A stretch of DNA of 41,414 bases from Gammaproteobacteria bacterium (GTDB lineage Bacteria > Pseudomonadota > Gammaproteobacteria > Steroidobacterales > JABDKV01), in NCBI GenBank assembly GCA_013002045.1, contig JABDKV010000120.1:1-41414 (forward strand), written 5' to 3'. The position numbers and the translations under genes are program-made. The notes under the pieces are model-generated. The model was given only the letters and a program-made list of their open reading frames with translations. It was not told the origin of the DNA and searched no databases. The first letter of the stretch is position 1. Each line of letters starts with the position of its first letter. Shown here piece by piece: positions 1 through 9,407 of the stretch.

Positions 1-821
1 GCGCCCAGCAGGATACAGGCGGCGGGATTGAGCAGGCGAATAATGCCCTGGTCGTCAGTTACGACAAGGGCATCGGTCATCGTATCGATAATGCGTTGCG
101 AAGCCAGCGCCGGTGTTATATCGAACAGCCGGTAATTCCAGGTAACGAATGCGAGGATGCAGAACAGGAACAGTACCGGGGCGAAGCCGACCGGGTAGAA
201 ATTGATGCCGATGGTTGCCAGGAAGTCGACACTGGACAGGCTGGCGACGGCAATACCGAGCATCAGCAGGGTGATGCGACGGCTACCGATACTGCCGCGG
301 GGTTCCTCTTTGCGGCAGACCCACAACATGCGCAGGCAGGCACCCAGTACGACGCCAACGTACAGCATGAATAACGCACCGATCACGCCATAACGAGGGT
401 AATAGCCCCAAACATAGTGATCGATGCCGGAGATATGCAACGGCGACAGCCATGCGGTTAGCAGGAAGACAGTCGACAAAACCACACTGCCAACCAGCCA
501 TGGGAAGGTCTGCTTTGCCCGGTCGATCAGCATTATGGTAAAGAACAGGGCAGCAGTCGGTGTGTAGACAAGGCCAATCGAGCCGAAGCGGATCCAGAAG
601 TCGGCCGTCTCAGCATTGGCCGACAGGTACATCATCAGGCCGCCTGTCATCCACAGCAGCATTGCGATCATGATGGCGATAAACGGCAGCGTCGCCCGCG
701 AGTGCCCCTCACGCAGGATAGTCATTGCCCCGACGCCGACAATAGTGGCAATCGCGACTGCTGCAGGCAGCGCGTATATGCTCAAGGCGTAGTTGCCACT
801 CGATGTCAGACTGTCAAGCAC
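1..821 (-). CDS. Membrane sensor protein, N-terminal 7TM (histidine-kinase-type 7TM) plus PAS start; truncated by window edge, probable GGDEF/EAL or kinase output
   Basis: Own translation of the reverse complement from GTG at 821..819 (SD-like aaaggaaa upstream) stays open to base 1: MLDSLTSSGNYALSIYALPAAVAIATIVG...IDHYVWGYYPRYGVIGALF...FVTWNYRLFDITPALASQRIIDTMTDALVVTDDQGIIRLLNPAACILLG. It aligns by eye with the N-terminus of the 29160..31628 protein. Not in the ORF track, probably because it has no stop inside the window. Confidence 0.85.
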   Translation of the reverse strand, partial: MLDSLTSSGNYALSIYALPAAVAIATIVGVGAMTILREGHSRATLPFIAIMIAMLLWMTGGLMMYLSANAETADFWIRFGSIGLVYTPTAALFFTIMLIDRAKQTFPWLVGSVVLSTVFLLTAWLSPLHISGIDHYVWGYYPRYGVIGALFMLYVGVVLGACLRMLWVCRKEEPRGSIGSRRITLLMLGIAVASLSSVDFLATIGINFYPVGFAPVLFLFCILAFVTWNYRLFDITPALASQRIIDTMTDALVVTDDQGIIRLLNPAACILLG

Positions 822-1031
822 TGATTTCCTTTTCGCTGGACACAGGTCAATCACCCAAACTGCGGGTTTCGTCATCATTCCAGCTCCACCGAAGACCTGC
901 CGTGACCAGCTTCACATAGCGCCGACTCGCCGCATATGCGCCGCCCGGCGGCAAAAGCGGCTTATGGTAATCTAGGCGCTCTGGTGGCCGGTGGCACCGG
1001 ATCAAGACCGGGGCAACAAGGTGCGGAGCGG

Positions 1032-1394
1032 GTGCAGCCCACAGATACTGACGCGACACCGAACAGCGTAGATACACCGCGCCGCGAGGGGCGTTCGCGC
1101 ATTGTCGTCTCTTACAAGGGCAAGCGTATCGCCAAGTATCGGCTGGCAAAACGCAAAGTGATGATCGGGCGCCGCCACGATTGCGATATCCGTGTAAATT
1201 CCCGCAGCGCCAGTCGTCATCATGCGCAGATATTTACCGTGCTCGACGACGACTATGTGCTTGACCTGGACAGCAAAAACGGAACTTTTGTCAATTCCCG
1301 GCGTATTAAGAAGCATGCATTGAAGGATGGCGATGTCATCAGCATTGGGGGCTTCGATCTCGCCTACACCCGAGAGACGCCAACCCGCGACTAG
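1032..1394 (+). CDS. FHA domain-containing protein
   Basis: RLAKRKVMIGRRHDCDIRVNSRSASRHHAQIF...DLDSKNGTFVNSRRIKKHALKDGDVISIGG matches FHA hallmarks (GR, S..H, NGT.VN). Start uncertain (ORF open from 936); GTG at 1032 follows GGAG. Confidence 0.85.
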   Translation: MQPTDTDATPNSVDTPRREGRSRIVVSYKGKRIAKYRLAKRKVMIGRRHDCDIRVNSRSASRHHAQIFTVLDDDYVLDLDSKNGTFVNSRRIKKHALKDGDVISIGGFDLAYTRETPTRD

Positions 1395-1444
1395 ACAGCC
1401 GCCGCCTGAAAAATCTTCAAACCTGAAAGACTTCGAGGTTCGTC

Positions 1445-3496
1445 ATGAATGTGAGCCGTATTATTGCCTTGTCTTTATTTGCCTTGCTCGCAGGTTGTAC
1501 CGCGACCACACCGTCCGGTGACGAAACACCGGTAGCCAGGGCGCCGCTGGAATCGGGCCTCGATATCGAGTCGCTCGACACGCGGGTGCGGCCGCAGGAT
1601 GACTTTTTTGAATGGGTCAACGGCAGCTGGCTGGAGGCCACAGAGATACCGGCTGACAAGTCCAATTACGGTGCATTCACCGAACTGTTCGATGCTGCGG
1701 AAGCCAACCTGAGACAAATCATCGAAGAAGCCGCGGCCACCGCTGCGCCGCCCGGCAGCGTCGAGCAAAAAGTGGGCGACATGTACCGCTCGTTTATGGA
1801 CGTGGAGCGGATCGAGAGACTCGGCCTGCAGCCATTGACACCCGAGTTCGAACGCATCGCGGCGATCGGTGACAAGGATGACCTGGCGCACTGGTTCGGT
1901 AATGCACTGCGGCTGGGCGTTTCCGGACCGCTATTCTTCTGGATAAACCAGGATGCACGCGCCACTACTGAATACATCAGCTACCTCAACCAGGGTGGTC
2001 TCGGTCTGCCGGACCGGGATTACTATTTCGATGAAAGCGAACGTTTTCAGCAGATCCGCAGCGCTTATCTCGACTACATAGCCAATATCCTCGAACTGGC
2101 CGGCAGCGACGCGGCGCGCGTCGAAGCCAAGCGCATATTCGCACTGGAACAACGTATTGCCGAAGCACACTGGACGCGAGTCGAGAATCGCGATCGCAAC
2201 GCAACCTATAACAAGTACAGTATCGAAAAACTGCAGGCCGATATGCCGCAATTCGACTGGCTGCGATTCCTCGATGGCGCCGGTTTGTCCGATGTAAACG
2301 CGCTGATCGTTCGCCAACCCAGTTACTTCGACGCGCTGGACGACATAGTTGCCGATGTACCGCTGTCAACGTGGAAAAGCTACCTGCGTTTTCGCCTGCT
2401 CAATGCTTTTGCCCCGGACCTGCCGCAGGCTTTCGTAGATGCAAACTTCGATTTTTACGGTCGCACCTTGCGTGGCACCGAGAAAAATCGCGAACGCTGG
2501 AAGCGTGCCGTAGCCAGGGTGGAAGCTGCGCTGGGTGAGGCAGTCGGCCAGATTTATGTCGAGCGTCACTTTCAGCCAGCGGCAAAAGAGCGCATGGACG
2601 ACATGGTCGAGAACCTGCGGATGGCTTTTGCCGAGGCAATTAACGAACTGGAGTGGATGGGTCCCGAGACCCAGGCTGAAGCACAGCAAAAACTGGCCAA
2701 GTTCACTCCGAAAATCGGTTATCCGAACCAGTGGCGTGATTACACGTCGCTGGAAATACGTCCCGACAGCCTGATTGCCAACCAGATTGCCAGTGCCCGG
2801 TTCGAACACCAACGCAATGTCGACAAGCTGGGCAAGCCGATCGATCGCGACGAGTGGTTCATGACACCGCAAACGGTGAACGCCTATTACAACCCGTCGA
2901 TGAATGAGATTGTTTTTCCGGCGGCAATATTGCAACCGCCTTTCTTTAATGTGGCCGCCGATGATGCAGTTAATTACGGTGCAATCGGCGCCGTAATCGG
3001 GCACGAGTTCAGTCACGGCTTCGATGACCAGGGACGCAAGTCCGATGGCGATGGTACGTTGCGGGACTGGTGGACCGAGCGGGATGCGGAGGAGTTCCGG
3101 CGTCGCTCGTCCAACCTGGTCGCACAGTACAACGAGTTCAGCCCCATTGAGGGGATGAATGTGAATGGCGAGCTGACACTGGGCGAGAATATCGGTGACC
3201 TGGCCGGTCTGACCATGGCCTACCGTGCTTACAAGTTGTCGCTTGGTGGCAGGGAAGCCCCGGTCATCGGCGGCTATACCGGTGATCAGCGTTTTTTCAT
3301 GGGCTGGTCGCAGGTTTGGCGACGCAAATACCGCGAGGACGAGTTGCGGCGCCGCCTGGTGACCGATCCGCATTCTCCAAGTCGATATCGCGTCAACGGC
3401 ATCGTGCGCAACATGGATACCTTCTACGATGCATTTAATGTGCAGCCCGGCGATGAGCTGTACCTGCCGCCGGAACAACGGGTGCGGATCTGGTGA
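1445..3496 (+). CDS. M13 family zinc metallopeptidase (neprilysin/PepO-like), lipoprotein
   Basis: Lipobox LFALLAGC; DDFFEWVNGSWL; NAYYNPSMNEIVFPAAILQPPFF; HEFSHGFDDQG (HExxH); GELTLGENIGDLAG. Confidence 0.95.
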   Translation: MNVSRIIALSLFALLAGCTATTPSGDETPVARAPLESGLDIESLDTRVRPQDDFFEWVNGSWLEATEIPADKSNYGAFTELFDAAEANLRQIIEEAAATAAPPGSVEQKVGDMYRSFMDVERIERLGLQPLTPEFERIAAIGDKDDLAHWFGNALRLGVSGPLFFWINQDARATTEYISYLNQGGLGLPDRDYYFDESERFQQIRSAYLDYIANILELAGSDAARVEAKRIFALEQRIAEAHWTRVENRDRNATYNKYSIEKLQADMPQFDWLRFLDGAGLSDVNALIVRQPSYFDALDDIVADVPLSTWKSYLRFRLLNAFAPDLPQAFVDANFDFYGRTLRGTEKNRERWKRAVARVEAALGEAVGQIYVERHFQPAAKERMDDMVENLRMAFAEAINELEWMGPETQAEAQQKLAKFTPKIGYPNQWRDYTSLEIRPDSLIANQIASARFEHQRNVDKLGKPIDRDEWFMTPQTVNAYYNPSMNEIVFPAAILQPPFFNVAADDAVNYGAIGAVIGHEFSHGFDDQGRKSDGDGTLRDWWTERDAEEFRRRSSNLVAQYNEFSPIEGMNVNGELTLGENIGDLAGLTMAYRAYKLSLGGREAPVIGGYTGDQRFFMGWSQVWRRKYREDELRRRLVTDPHSPSRYRVNGIVRNMDTFYDAFNVQPGDELYLPPEQRVRIW

Positions 3497-5442
3497 AGTC
3501 TTTACTGAGTTTGCTGCTGGCCGGTCTGCTGCTGTCTGGCTGCGCCGATAATGAAAATACCGACCTGTCGACGGTGGCCTCCGATTCTGCGGTGCCGCCG
3601 CCCGCGCTGGTCGTGCCGCCACCGTTGCCGGTAGAGCCCACGGTCGCACCCGCCGACGACTATCACTCCTATGCGAATCCCGGTGAGATTGCCGTCCGTC
3701 ACATCAGCCTCGATCTGCAAACCGATTTCGGCGAACAGATTCTCAAGGGGACAGCGACGCTAACCGTCGAGCGTGTCAGTCGTGATGCGGAAATGCTGAT
3801 GCTCGATACGCGGGACCTCGAGATCCAGGATGTGCGTGTCGAATCACCAGCCGGGAAATGGGTCCAGACTTATTACAAACTCGGCAACAGTGATGGCGCT
3901 CTCGGGGCGCCACTGGCAATCGAGCTGCCCCCCGGCGATGCCAGCACTTTCAGTGTCCGTATTCGCTATCGCACGGCACCCGGTGCCAGTGGCCTGCAGT
4001 GGCTGACGCCGGCGCAGACCGCCGGCAAGAAACACCCGTTCCTGTTTTCGCAATCGCAGGCGATACACGCACGCAGCTGGATTCCGCTGCAGGATTCACC
4101 GGCAGTACGGGTCACCTACGATGCGACTATCCGTACACCGCAGGACCTGCTCGCCGTGATGAGTGCGAGCAACGATGCAGACACCGAACGCGATGGCGAA
4201 TACACGTTCCGGATGCCACAACCGATACCGTCATACCTGATCGCCATTGCAGTCGGCGACCTGGTGTTTGAGCCTATCGGTGAACGTACAGGCGTTTATG
4301 CCGAACCGGCGCTGGTCAAGGCAGCAGCAGACGAGTTCGCCGATACCGAGACCATGCTGGAAATCACCGAAGACCTGTTCGGGCCTTATCGCTGGGGGCG
4401 CTACGACCTGTTGATACTGCCACCGAGTTTCCCTTTCGGTGGCATGGAAAACCCGCGCCTGTCCTTCATCACACCGACCGTAATCGCCGGCGATCGCAGC
4501 CTGGTGTCGCTGATCGCACATGAGCTGGCGCATTCGTGGTCCGGCAACCTGATCACCAATGCCACCTGGCGTGATCTGTGGCTCAACGAGGGTTTCACCA
4601 GCTATCTCGAAGCACGCATCATGGAGGCCGTTTACGGCGCTGAGCGTGCAGAAATGGAAAATACGCTGGGCTACCAGGGCCTGGCCAGGGAACTGGCGGA
4701 ACTGCCACCGGAAGCGCAAATCCTGGCGATCGACCTGCGTGGCCAGGATCCCGACAATGTATTCACCTCAGTGCCCTACACCAAGGGACAATTATTCCTG
4801 ACCTGGCTGGAAGGCTATTTCGGTCGCGAAGAATTCGATGTGTTCCTGCGCAACTATTTCGACCGCTTCGCTTTCGAGAGTATTACCACCGACCAGTTTC
4901 TGGAGTACCTGAGCGCGCAATTGCCCGCCAACAGGCCAGCCAAGCCGCAAATCATGGAGTGGGTATTCGAGCCAGGTTTGCCGGCAGATGCAGTGCTGCC
5001 GCAGTCGGATGCGTTCACCCGCATCGATGCAACCCGCAATGACTGGCTCGAAGGCGAGATTGCTGCTACAGACATCGACACCGAAGCGTGGACCGTGCAT
5101 GAATGGCTGGCATTCCTCAACAACATGCCGGATCAGTTGAGCAATGACCAACTGGTGGCGCTCGACCAGGCGTTCGACCTCACTGAATCCGCTAATAACG
5201 AAATCGCGCACAGCTGGCTCAAAATTGCGATACGCAACGACTACGAGCCGGCATTTGCCCGTCTGGAGAACTACCTGCTCAGTATCGGTCGGTTAAAACT
5301 CATTCGGCCGTTGTACCAGGAACTGGTGAAGACTGAGCGCGGCAAGCAGTTTGCGCAGCGCGTGTATGCGCAGGCGCGACCGGGTTATCACCCCCTGGCC
5401 CAGCGTGTGAGCGATGCCATAGTCATGGGCGACGGCGGGTAG
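3493..5442 (+). CDS. M1 family metallopeptidase (leukotriene A4 hydrolase-like aminopeptidase), lipoprotein
   Basis: Lipobox LLLSGC; GGMENPRLSF; HELAHSWSGNLITNATWRDLWLNEGFTSYLE (HExxH-18-E). Start overlaps the preceding stop by 4 nt. Confidence 0.95.
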   Translation: MKSLLSLLLAGLLLSGCADNENTDLSTVASDSAVPPPALVVPPPLPVEPTVAPADDYHSYANPGEIAVRHISLDLQTDFGEQILKGTATLTVERVSRDAEMLMLDTRDLEIQDVRVESPAGKWVQTYYKLGNSDGALGAPLAIELPPGDASTFSVRIRYRTAPGASGLQWLTPAQTAGKKHPFLFSQSQAIHARSWIPLQDSPAVRVTYDATIRTPQDLLAVMSASNDADTERDGEYTFRMPQPIPSYLIAIAVGDLVFEPIGERTGVYAEPALVKAAADEFADTETMLEITEDLFGPYRWGRYDLLILPPSFPFGGMENPRLSFITPTVIAGDRSLVSLIAHELAHSWSGNLITNATWRDLWLNEGFTSYLEARIMEAVYGAERAEMENTLGYQGLARELAELPPEAQILAIDLRGQDPDNVFTSVPYTKGQLFLTWLEGYFGREEFDVFLRNYFDRFAFESITTDQFLEYLSAQLPANRPAKPQIMEWVFEPGLPADAVLPQSDAFTRIDATRNDWLEGEIAATDIDTEAWTVHEWLAFLNNMPDQLSNDQLVALDQAFDLTESANNEIAHSWLKIAIRNDYEPAFARLENYLLSIGRLKLIRPLYQELVKTERGKQFAQRVYAQARPGYHPLAQRVSDAIVMGDGG

Positions 5443-5444
5443 TC

Positions 5445-6377
5445 TCAGAAACCGCCCAGCACTTCGATATGCGCTGCCACACTGCGGGCGAGTGCGTCGT
5501 AGTGGTAACCACCCTCGAGGCACGACACGATTCGGCCGTGGCAAAGATCACTGGCTTCGGCGACGATACGCGCGGTGATCCAGCTGAAATCGTCCTCGTC
5601 GAGGTTTAACCCGCCTAGCGGGTCTTCGCGATGGGCGTCGAAGCCGGCCGAAACGAAAATCATTTCTGGCTGGTGCCGGCGCAACGCTGACCACCAGTTT
5701 GCGTCTATTGCCTGGCGAAACCCGTCACCATCAGTGCCCGATTGCAGCGGCACGTGGACGATATTCTGTGGCGGGGCGGAAATATCGGCGTACGGATAAA
5801 AAGGATGCTGGAAGCTGGAACAAAACAATACGCGCGGGTCGCTGCGAAACACCGCTTCGGTGCCATTGCCATGGTGTACGTCGAAATCGAGTATGGCGAC
5901 ACGTTGTAAACGGTGATATGCCAGCGCGTGGGCTGCCGCAACCGCGACTGTTGCGAACAGGCAAAAACCCATCGCGCGATCCGGTTCGGCATGGTGCCCC
6001 GGGGGGCGCATGCAACAGAAGGCGTTGTCGAACTCGCCACCCAGCACACGATCGGTGGCATCCAGAGCAGCACCGGTGGCGAGGAGGGCAGCCTGCAGGC
6101 TGTGCGGGTTCATAGCCGTGTCGCCATCGAGATGAACGAGGCCGGAACCGGGATCGACCGAGAATATCGTTGCAAGGTAATCGTCGGCATGCACCCGACC
6201 CAGTTCTTCACGCGTGGCCAGTCGTGGCTCGGCCTGCAGTAATTGGTCATAAAACGGGCGAGTTGCCAGTAACTCATTTATCGCGCGCAGGCGCCCGGGG
6301 TTCTCGGGATGACCCGGACCCATGTCGTGCAGCAGGCCCAGAGGGTGCCGATAGAGGGCTGTCCTGGCGTCAGTCAT
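5445..6377 (-). CDS. Histone deacetylase superfamily (acetoin utilisation/acetylpolyamine amidohydrolase-like) protein
   Basis: GPGHPENPGRL, RPPGHHAEPDRAMGFCLF, ILDFDVHHGNGTEAVF, SAGFDAHREDPLGG, CLEGGYHYDAL. Confidence 0.95.
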   Translation of the reverse strand: MTDARTALYRHPLGLLHDMGPGHPENPGRLRAINELLATRPFYDQLLQAEPRLATREELGRVHADDYLATIFSVDPGSGLVHLDGDTAMNPHSLQAALLATGAALDATDRVLGGEFDNAFCCMRPPGHHAEPDRAMGFCLFATVAVAAAHALAYHRLQRVAILDFDVHHGNGTEAVFRSDPRVLFCSSFQHPFYPYADISAPPQNIVHVPLQSGTDGDGFRQAIDANWWSALRRHQPEMIFVSAGFDAHREDPLGGLNLDEDDFSWITARIVAEASDLCHGRIVSCLEGGYHYDALARSVAAHIEVLGGF

Positions 6378-6477
6378 GTGATCTGGTTCGCAGATTCTGC
6401 GTGTAATGCAGTTGCTGGCGTCGGATTTGCGTGATCGTTCACAGTTCGTTCAGCCGCTAGCGCTTATCGTGTGGCAC

Positions 6478-6675
6478 ATGGAGGAAAAGTATTACACACA
6501 TTTCCTGTTGATGGATGGCAGCCACGATGGCTACACCGAGTTCAGCGGTATCGTGGAAGTCATGCGTTACACGGGCGAGTGCTTCGAAGATGATGAAGTT
6601 CGTGACATGCTGGCTGACAACCTCGAGGTCGAGGCCGACGATGTCACCATACTGCAATGGTCCCGTCTGCACTGA
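6478..6675 (+). CDS. Small acidic hypothetical protein (65 aa)
   Basis: ORF 6406..6675 with likely ATG at 6478: MEEKYYTHFLLMDGSHDGYTEFSGIVEVMRYTGECFEDDEVRDMLADNLEVEADDVTILQWSRLH. Sits directly upstream of the CRP-like gene on the same strand. No family recognised. Confidence 0.55.
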   Translation: MEEKYYTHFLLMDGSHDGYTEFSGIVEVMRYTGECFEDDEVRDMLADNLEVEADDVTILQWSRLH

Positions 6676-6708
6676 CCTAAGCGCAACGGAACGACCCACT
6701 CATCTGTC

Positions 6709-7368
6709 ATGAAAAGCCCGCCCGTCGCCCGGCTGGACCCGGTCATCCTCGAGCAGTTCCTGTCATTGTGTCGGCAGACACAGGTCGACGCTGGCACCAT
6801 GATTATCAAGTCGGCGGAAATACCCGACCGCCTGTATTACCTGGTCGAGGGATCCGTGGAAGTCATCATCGAAGATGACAGTGGTCACGATATGGTGCTG
6901 GCCTATCTCAACAAGGGTCATTTTTTTGGCGAGATGGCGTTTTTCAATAGTCGCCAGGCACAGCGTAGCGCGTGGGTGCGTTCACGCACCGATGTTGTTA
7001 TTGCGGAAATGGGATATGAAGAATTCCGCCAGTTGACGACAGAACACCAGGGGCTCGTTTTCGAACTGACCACCCAGATGGCGTTGCGCCTGTTCGGCGC
7101 CGACATGAAGGTATCGAGCCTCGCATTTTTGGACGTCAAGGGACGCGTAGCCCACACGTTACTCGAGCTGTGTTACGAACCCGATGCCCACATTAGAGAC
7201 GAAGGCTGGTTTCTGGAAATCAGCCGGCCACAGCTGGCACGCCTGGTGGGTTGCTCGCGCGAAATGGTTTGTCGAGTCCTCAAGATGCTGCAATCCGAAG
7301 GGCTGATCGTCTATTCGGCTGAGGGCATCGTTGTTCATGGCACCCATGCCGTGCCGGTTACTGCCTGA
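6709..7368 (+). CDS. CRP/Vfr-like transcriptional regulator (cyclic-nucleotide-binding domain plus HTH)
   Basis: GHFFGEMAFFNSRQAQRSAWVRSRTDVVIAEMGYEEFRQL, LAFLDVKGRVAHTLLEL and LVGCSREMVCRVLKMLQSEGLI closely parallel E. coli CRP ([39 protein letters not shown]...VGCSRETVGRILKML). Confidence 0.92.
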   Translation: MKSPPVARLDPVILEQFLSLCRQTQVDAGTMIIKSAEIPDRLYYLVEGSVEVIIEDDSGHDMVLAYLNKGHFFGEMAFFNSRQAQRSAWVRSRTDVVIAEMGYEEFRQLTTEHQGLVFELTTQMALRLFGADMKVSSLAFLDVKGRVAHTLLELCYEPDAHIRDEGWFLEISRPQLARLVGCSREMVCRVLKMLQSEGLIVYSAEGIVVHGTHAVPVTA

Positions 7369-7589
7369 GACCCACACCCGTCGGCCAGGCTTGATTTGGT
7401 ATCCCGACCGCATTGCGACGGCCGATCGCCTCTAACGCAATGATTCCTGGCGCAGCGCTGGAGCCGCCGGGCCAGCCATTTTCCCCTTGATCGCGTCACA
7501 AATTGCCCGTTCCGGGTAGCAGCGTTTATCATGAGCCCCCGCCCGCTGGAACCGGGTGACCCGCATTGCTCGTGTAAAAAGGTAGAAAT

Positions 7590-8879
7590 ATGGCTGACAA
7601 GACAGTTTCGCTGAAGGACAACAGCTCAGGAAAAACTGCAGAACTACCCTTGCGCGAAGGCACGTTGGGCAGCTCGGTGCTGGATATCCGAAAACTGCCA
7701 AAGGAACTGGGACACTTCACCTTCGACCCCGGTTTCAAGGCGACTGCCAGTTGCGAGAGCGCTATCACCTACCTCGACGGCGGCAAGGGTCAGCTGATGT
7801 ACCGTGGCTACCCAATCGAGCAGTTGGCGGAGAAGTGCAACTACCTCGAGGTCTGTTACCTGCTGCTGCACGGGGAATTACCGTCAAGCACGGAAAAAGA
7901 ACAGTTCGAGACCAATATTCGCTACCACACCATGATCAACGAGGGGCTGCGAAAGTTTCTCGATGGTTTTCGCTATGACGCCCACCCGATGGCGATGATG
8001 ACAGGTGTGCTGGGTTCTCTGTCAGCCTTCTATCACGATTCGACCAATATTCACGATCCCGACCAGCGTATTATCACTGCGCATCGGCTGATTGCGAAAA
8101 TGCCGACACTGGCGGCAGCCTGTTACAAGCACTCGATCGGCGAGCCGGTGCTGTACCCACGTAATGAGTTGTCTTACGCCAGTAACTTCCTGTGGATGAT
8201 GTGGGGCAGGCCAACCGAGCCATACGAGCCTGATCCCGTGGCCGCAAAAGCACTGGATGTCCTGTTTATCCTGCATGCTGACCACGAGCAGAACGCCTCG
8301 ACCTCGACAGTTCGTCTCGCGGGTTCATCACAGACCAATCCGTTCGGTGCAATAGCCGCCGGTGTAGCCAGCCTGTGGGGCCCGGCACATGGCGGTGCCA
8401 ACGAAGCCGTGCTGCGCATGCTCGACGAAATAGGCAGCGTAGACAATATCGACAAGTACATCGATCGGGCCAAGGACAAGAACGATCCGTTCCGCCTGAT
8501 GGGTTTTGGCCATCGTGTTTACAAGAACATGGATCCACGGGCACTGATCATCAAGAAGCTGGCTGACGAAGTGCTGGAAAAATACGGTGACGATCCCCGC
8601 ATGGAGCTGGCACGACGGCTGGAAGAGATCGCACTCAAGGACGAATACTTCGTAGAGCGACGCTTGTATCCGAACGTCGATTTTTACTCGGGTATCATCT
8701 ACCAGGCGCTGGGCTTCCCATACGAGATGTTCACGGTCCTGTTTGCCATCGGTCGTACGGTCGGCTGGATTGCGCACTGGATGGAAATGATTTCCGATCC
8801 ATCAATGGTAATCGGGCGGCCACGACAGCTTTACGTCGGTCCGGCTGAGCGCAACGTGCCCGACCTCGACGATCGCTGA
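7590..8879 (+). CDS. gltA: Citrate synthase (type II)
   Basis: [115 protein letters not shown]. Confidence 0.97.
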   Translation: MADKTVSLKDNSSGKTAELPLREGTLGSSVLDIRKLPKELGHFTFDPGFKATASCESAITYLDGGKGQLMYRGYPIEQLAEKCNYLEVCYLLLHGELPSSTEKEQFETNIRYHTMINEGLRKFLDGFRYDAHPMAMMTGVLGSLSAFYHDSTNIHDPDQRIITAHRLIAKMPTLAAACYKHSIGEPVLYPRNELSYASNFLWMMWGRPTEPYEPDPVAAKALDVLFILHADHEQNASTSTVRLAGSSQTNPFGAIAAGVASLWGPAHGGANEAVLRMLDEIGSVDNIDKYIDRAKDKNDPFRLMGFGHRVYKNMDPRALIIKKLADEVLEKYGDDPRMELARRLEEIALKDEYFVERRLYPNVDFYSGIIYQALGFPYEMFTVLFAIGRTVGWIAHWMEMISDPSMVIGRPRQLYVGPAERNVPDLDDR

Positions 8880-9400
8880 GTACAGCAGCAGCCCTGCACA
8901 CCTATTTCGCTTATGGCTCGAACCTGCACCCGCTGCGGCTGCAGCACCGGGCGCCGCAATGTCGTGTGGTCACAGTGGCGCGACTACCCGGGTATCGCCT
9001 CGCCTTCGACAAGCGCTCGCTGATCGATGGCAGCGGCAAGTGCAATATTCATACGTGTGAGCCGCAGTCTGCAGTCTGGGGCGTCGTCTACTGCCTGAGC
9101 CCGGCAGAACTGGCCCGCCTCGACGACGAAGAAGTCGTACACGGGGGTTACCAACGCATCGAAGTCGAAGTCCATGACCACTCACAGGGCGTGCACCAGG
9201 TGTGTACCTACCAGGCCCCGGCTGAGCTGACGGATGCGAGCCTGGCGCCATATGACTGGTATCACGCACTGGTTATTCGCGGTGCGAGCCACCATGGGTT
9301 GCCGTCAGAGTGGATCAGGCGATTGCAGTCCATCGCCGCACAACACGACCATGATCGCGAACGTCGTCGCCTGTTCGACGCGTTCCTTGCCGGGTTGTAG
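8876..9400 (+). CDS. Gamma-glutamylcyclotransferase family protein; probable non-canonical CTG start
   Basis: [48 protein letters not shown]...[20 protein letters not shown]. The YGSN motif lies upstream of the ORF-track start (GTG 8966). In-frame stop TGA at 8846; no ATG/GTG/TTG occurs between it and the YGSN motif. Confidence 0.8.
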   Translation: MSTAAALHTYFAYGSNLHPLRLQHRAPQCRVVTVARLPGYRLAFDKRSLIDGSGKCNIHTCEPQSAVWGVVYCLSPAELARLDDEEVVHGGYQRIEVEVHDHSQGVHQVCTYQAPAELTDASLAPYDWYHALVIRGASHHGLPSEWIRRLQSIAAQHDHDRERRRLFDAFLAGL

Positions 9401-9407
9401 TGCGCAT

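Noticed and set aside
2366-3649. 427-aa minus-strand ORF opposite the M13 peptidase
   Set aside because: Antisense shadow ORF in GC-rich coding DNA; the plus-strand frame has full M13 motifs and the shadow has no recognisable domain.
7480-7500. Possible CRP-type site upstream of gltA (ccttGATCGCGTCACA)
   Set aside because: Only one good half-site (TCACA); the TGTGA half is poorly matched, so it is not distinguishable from chance.
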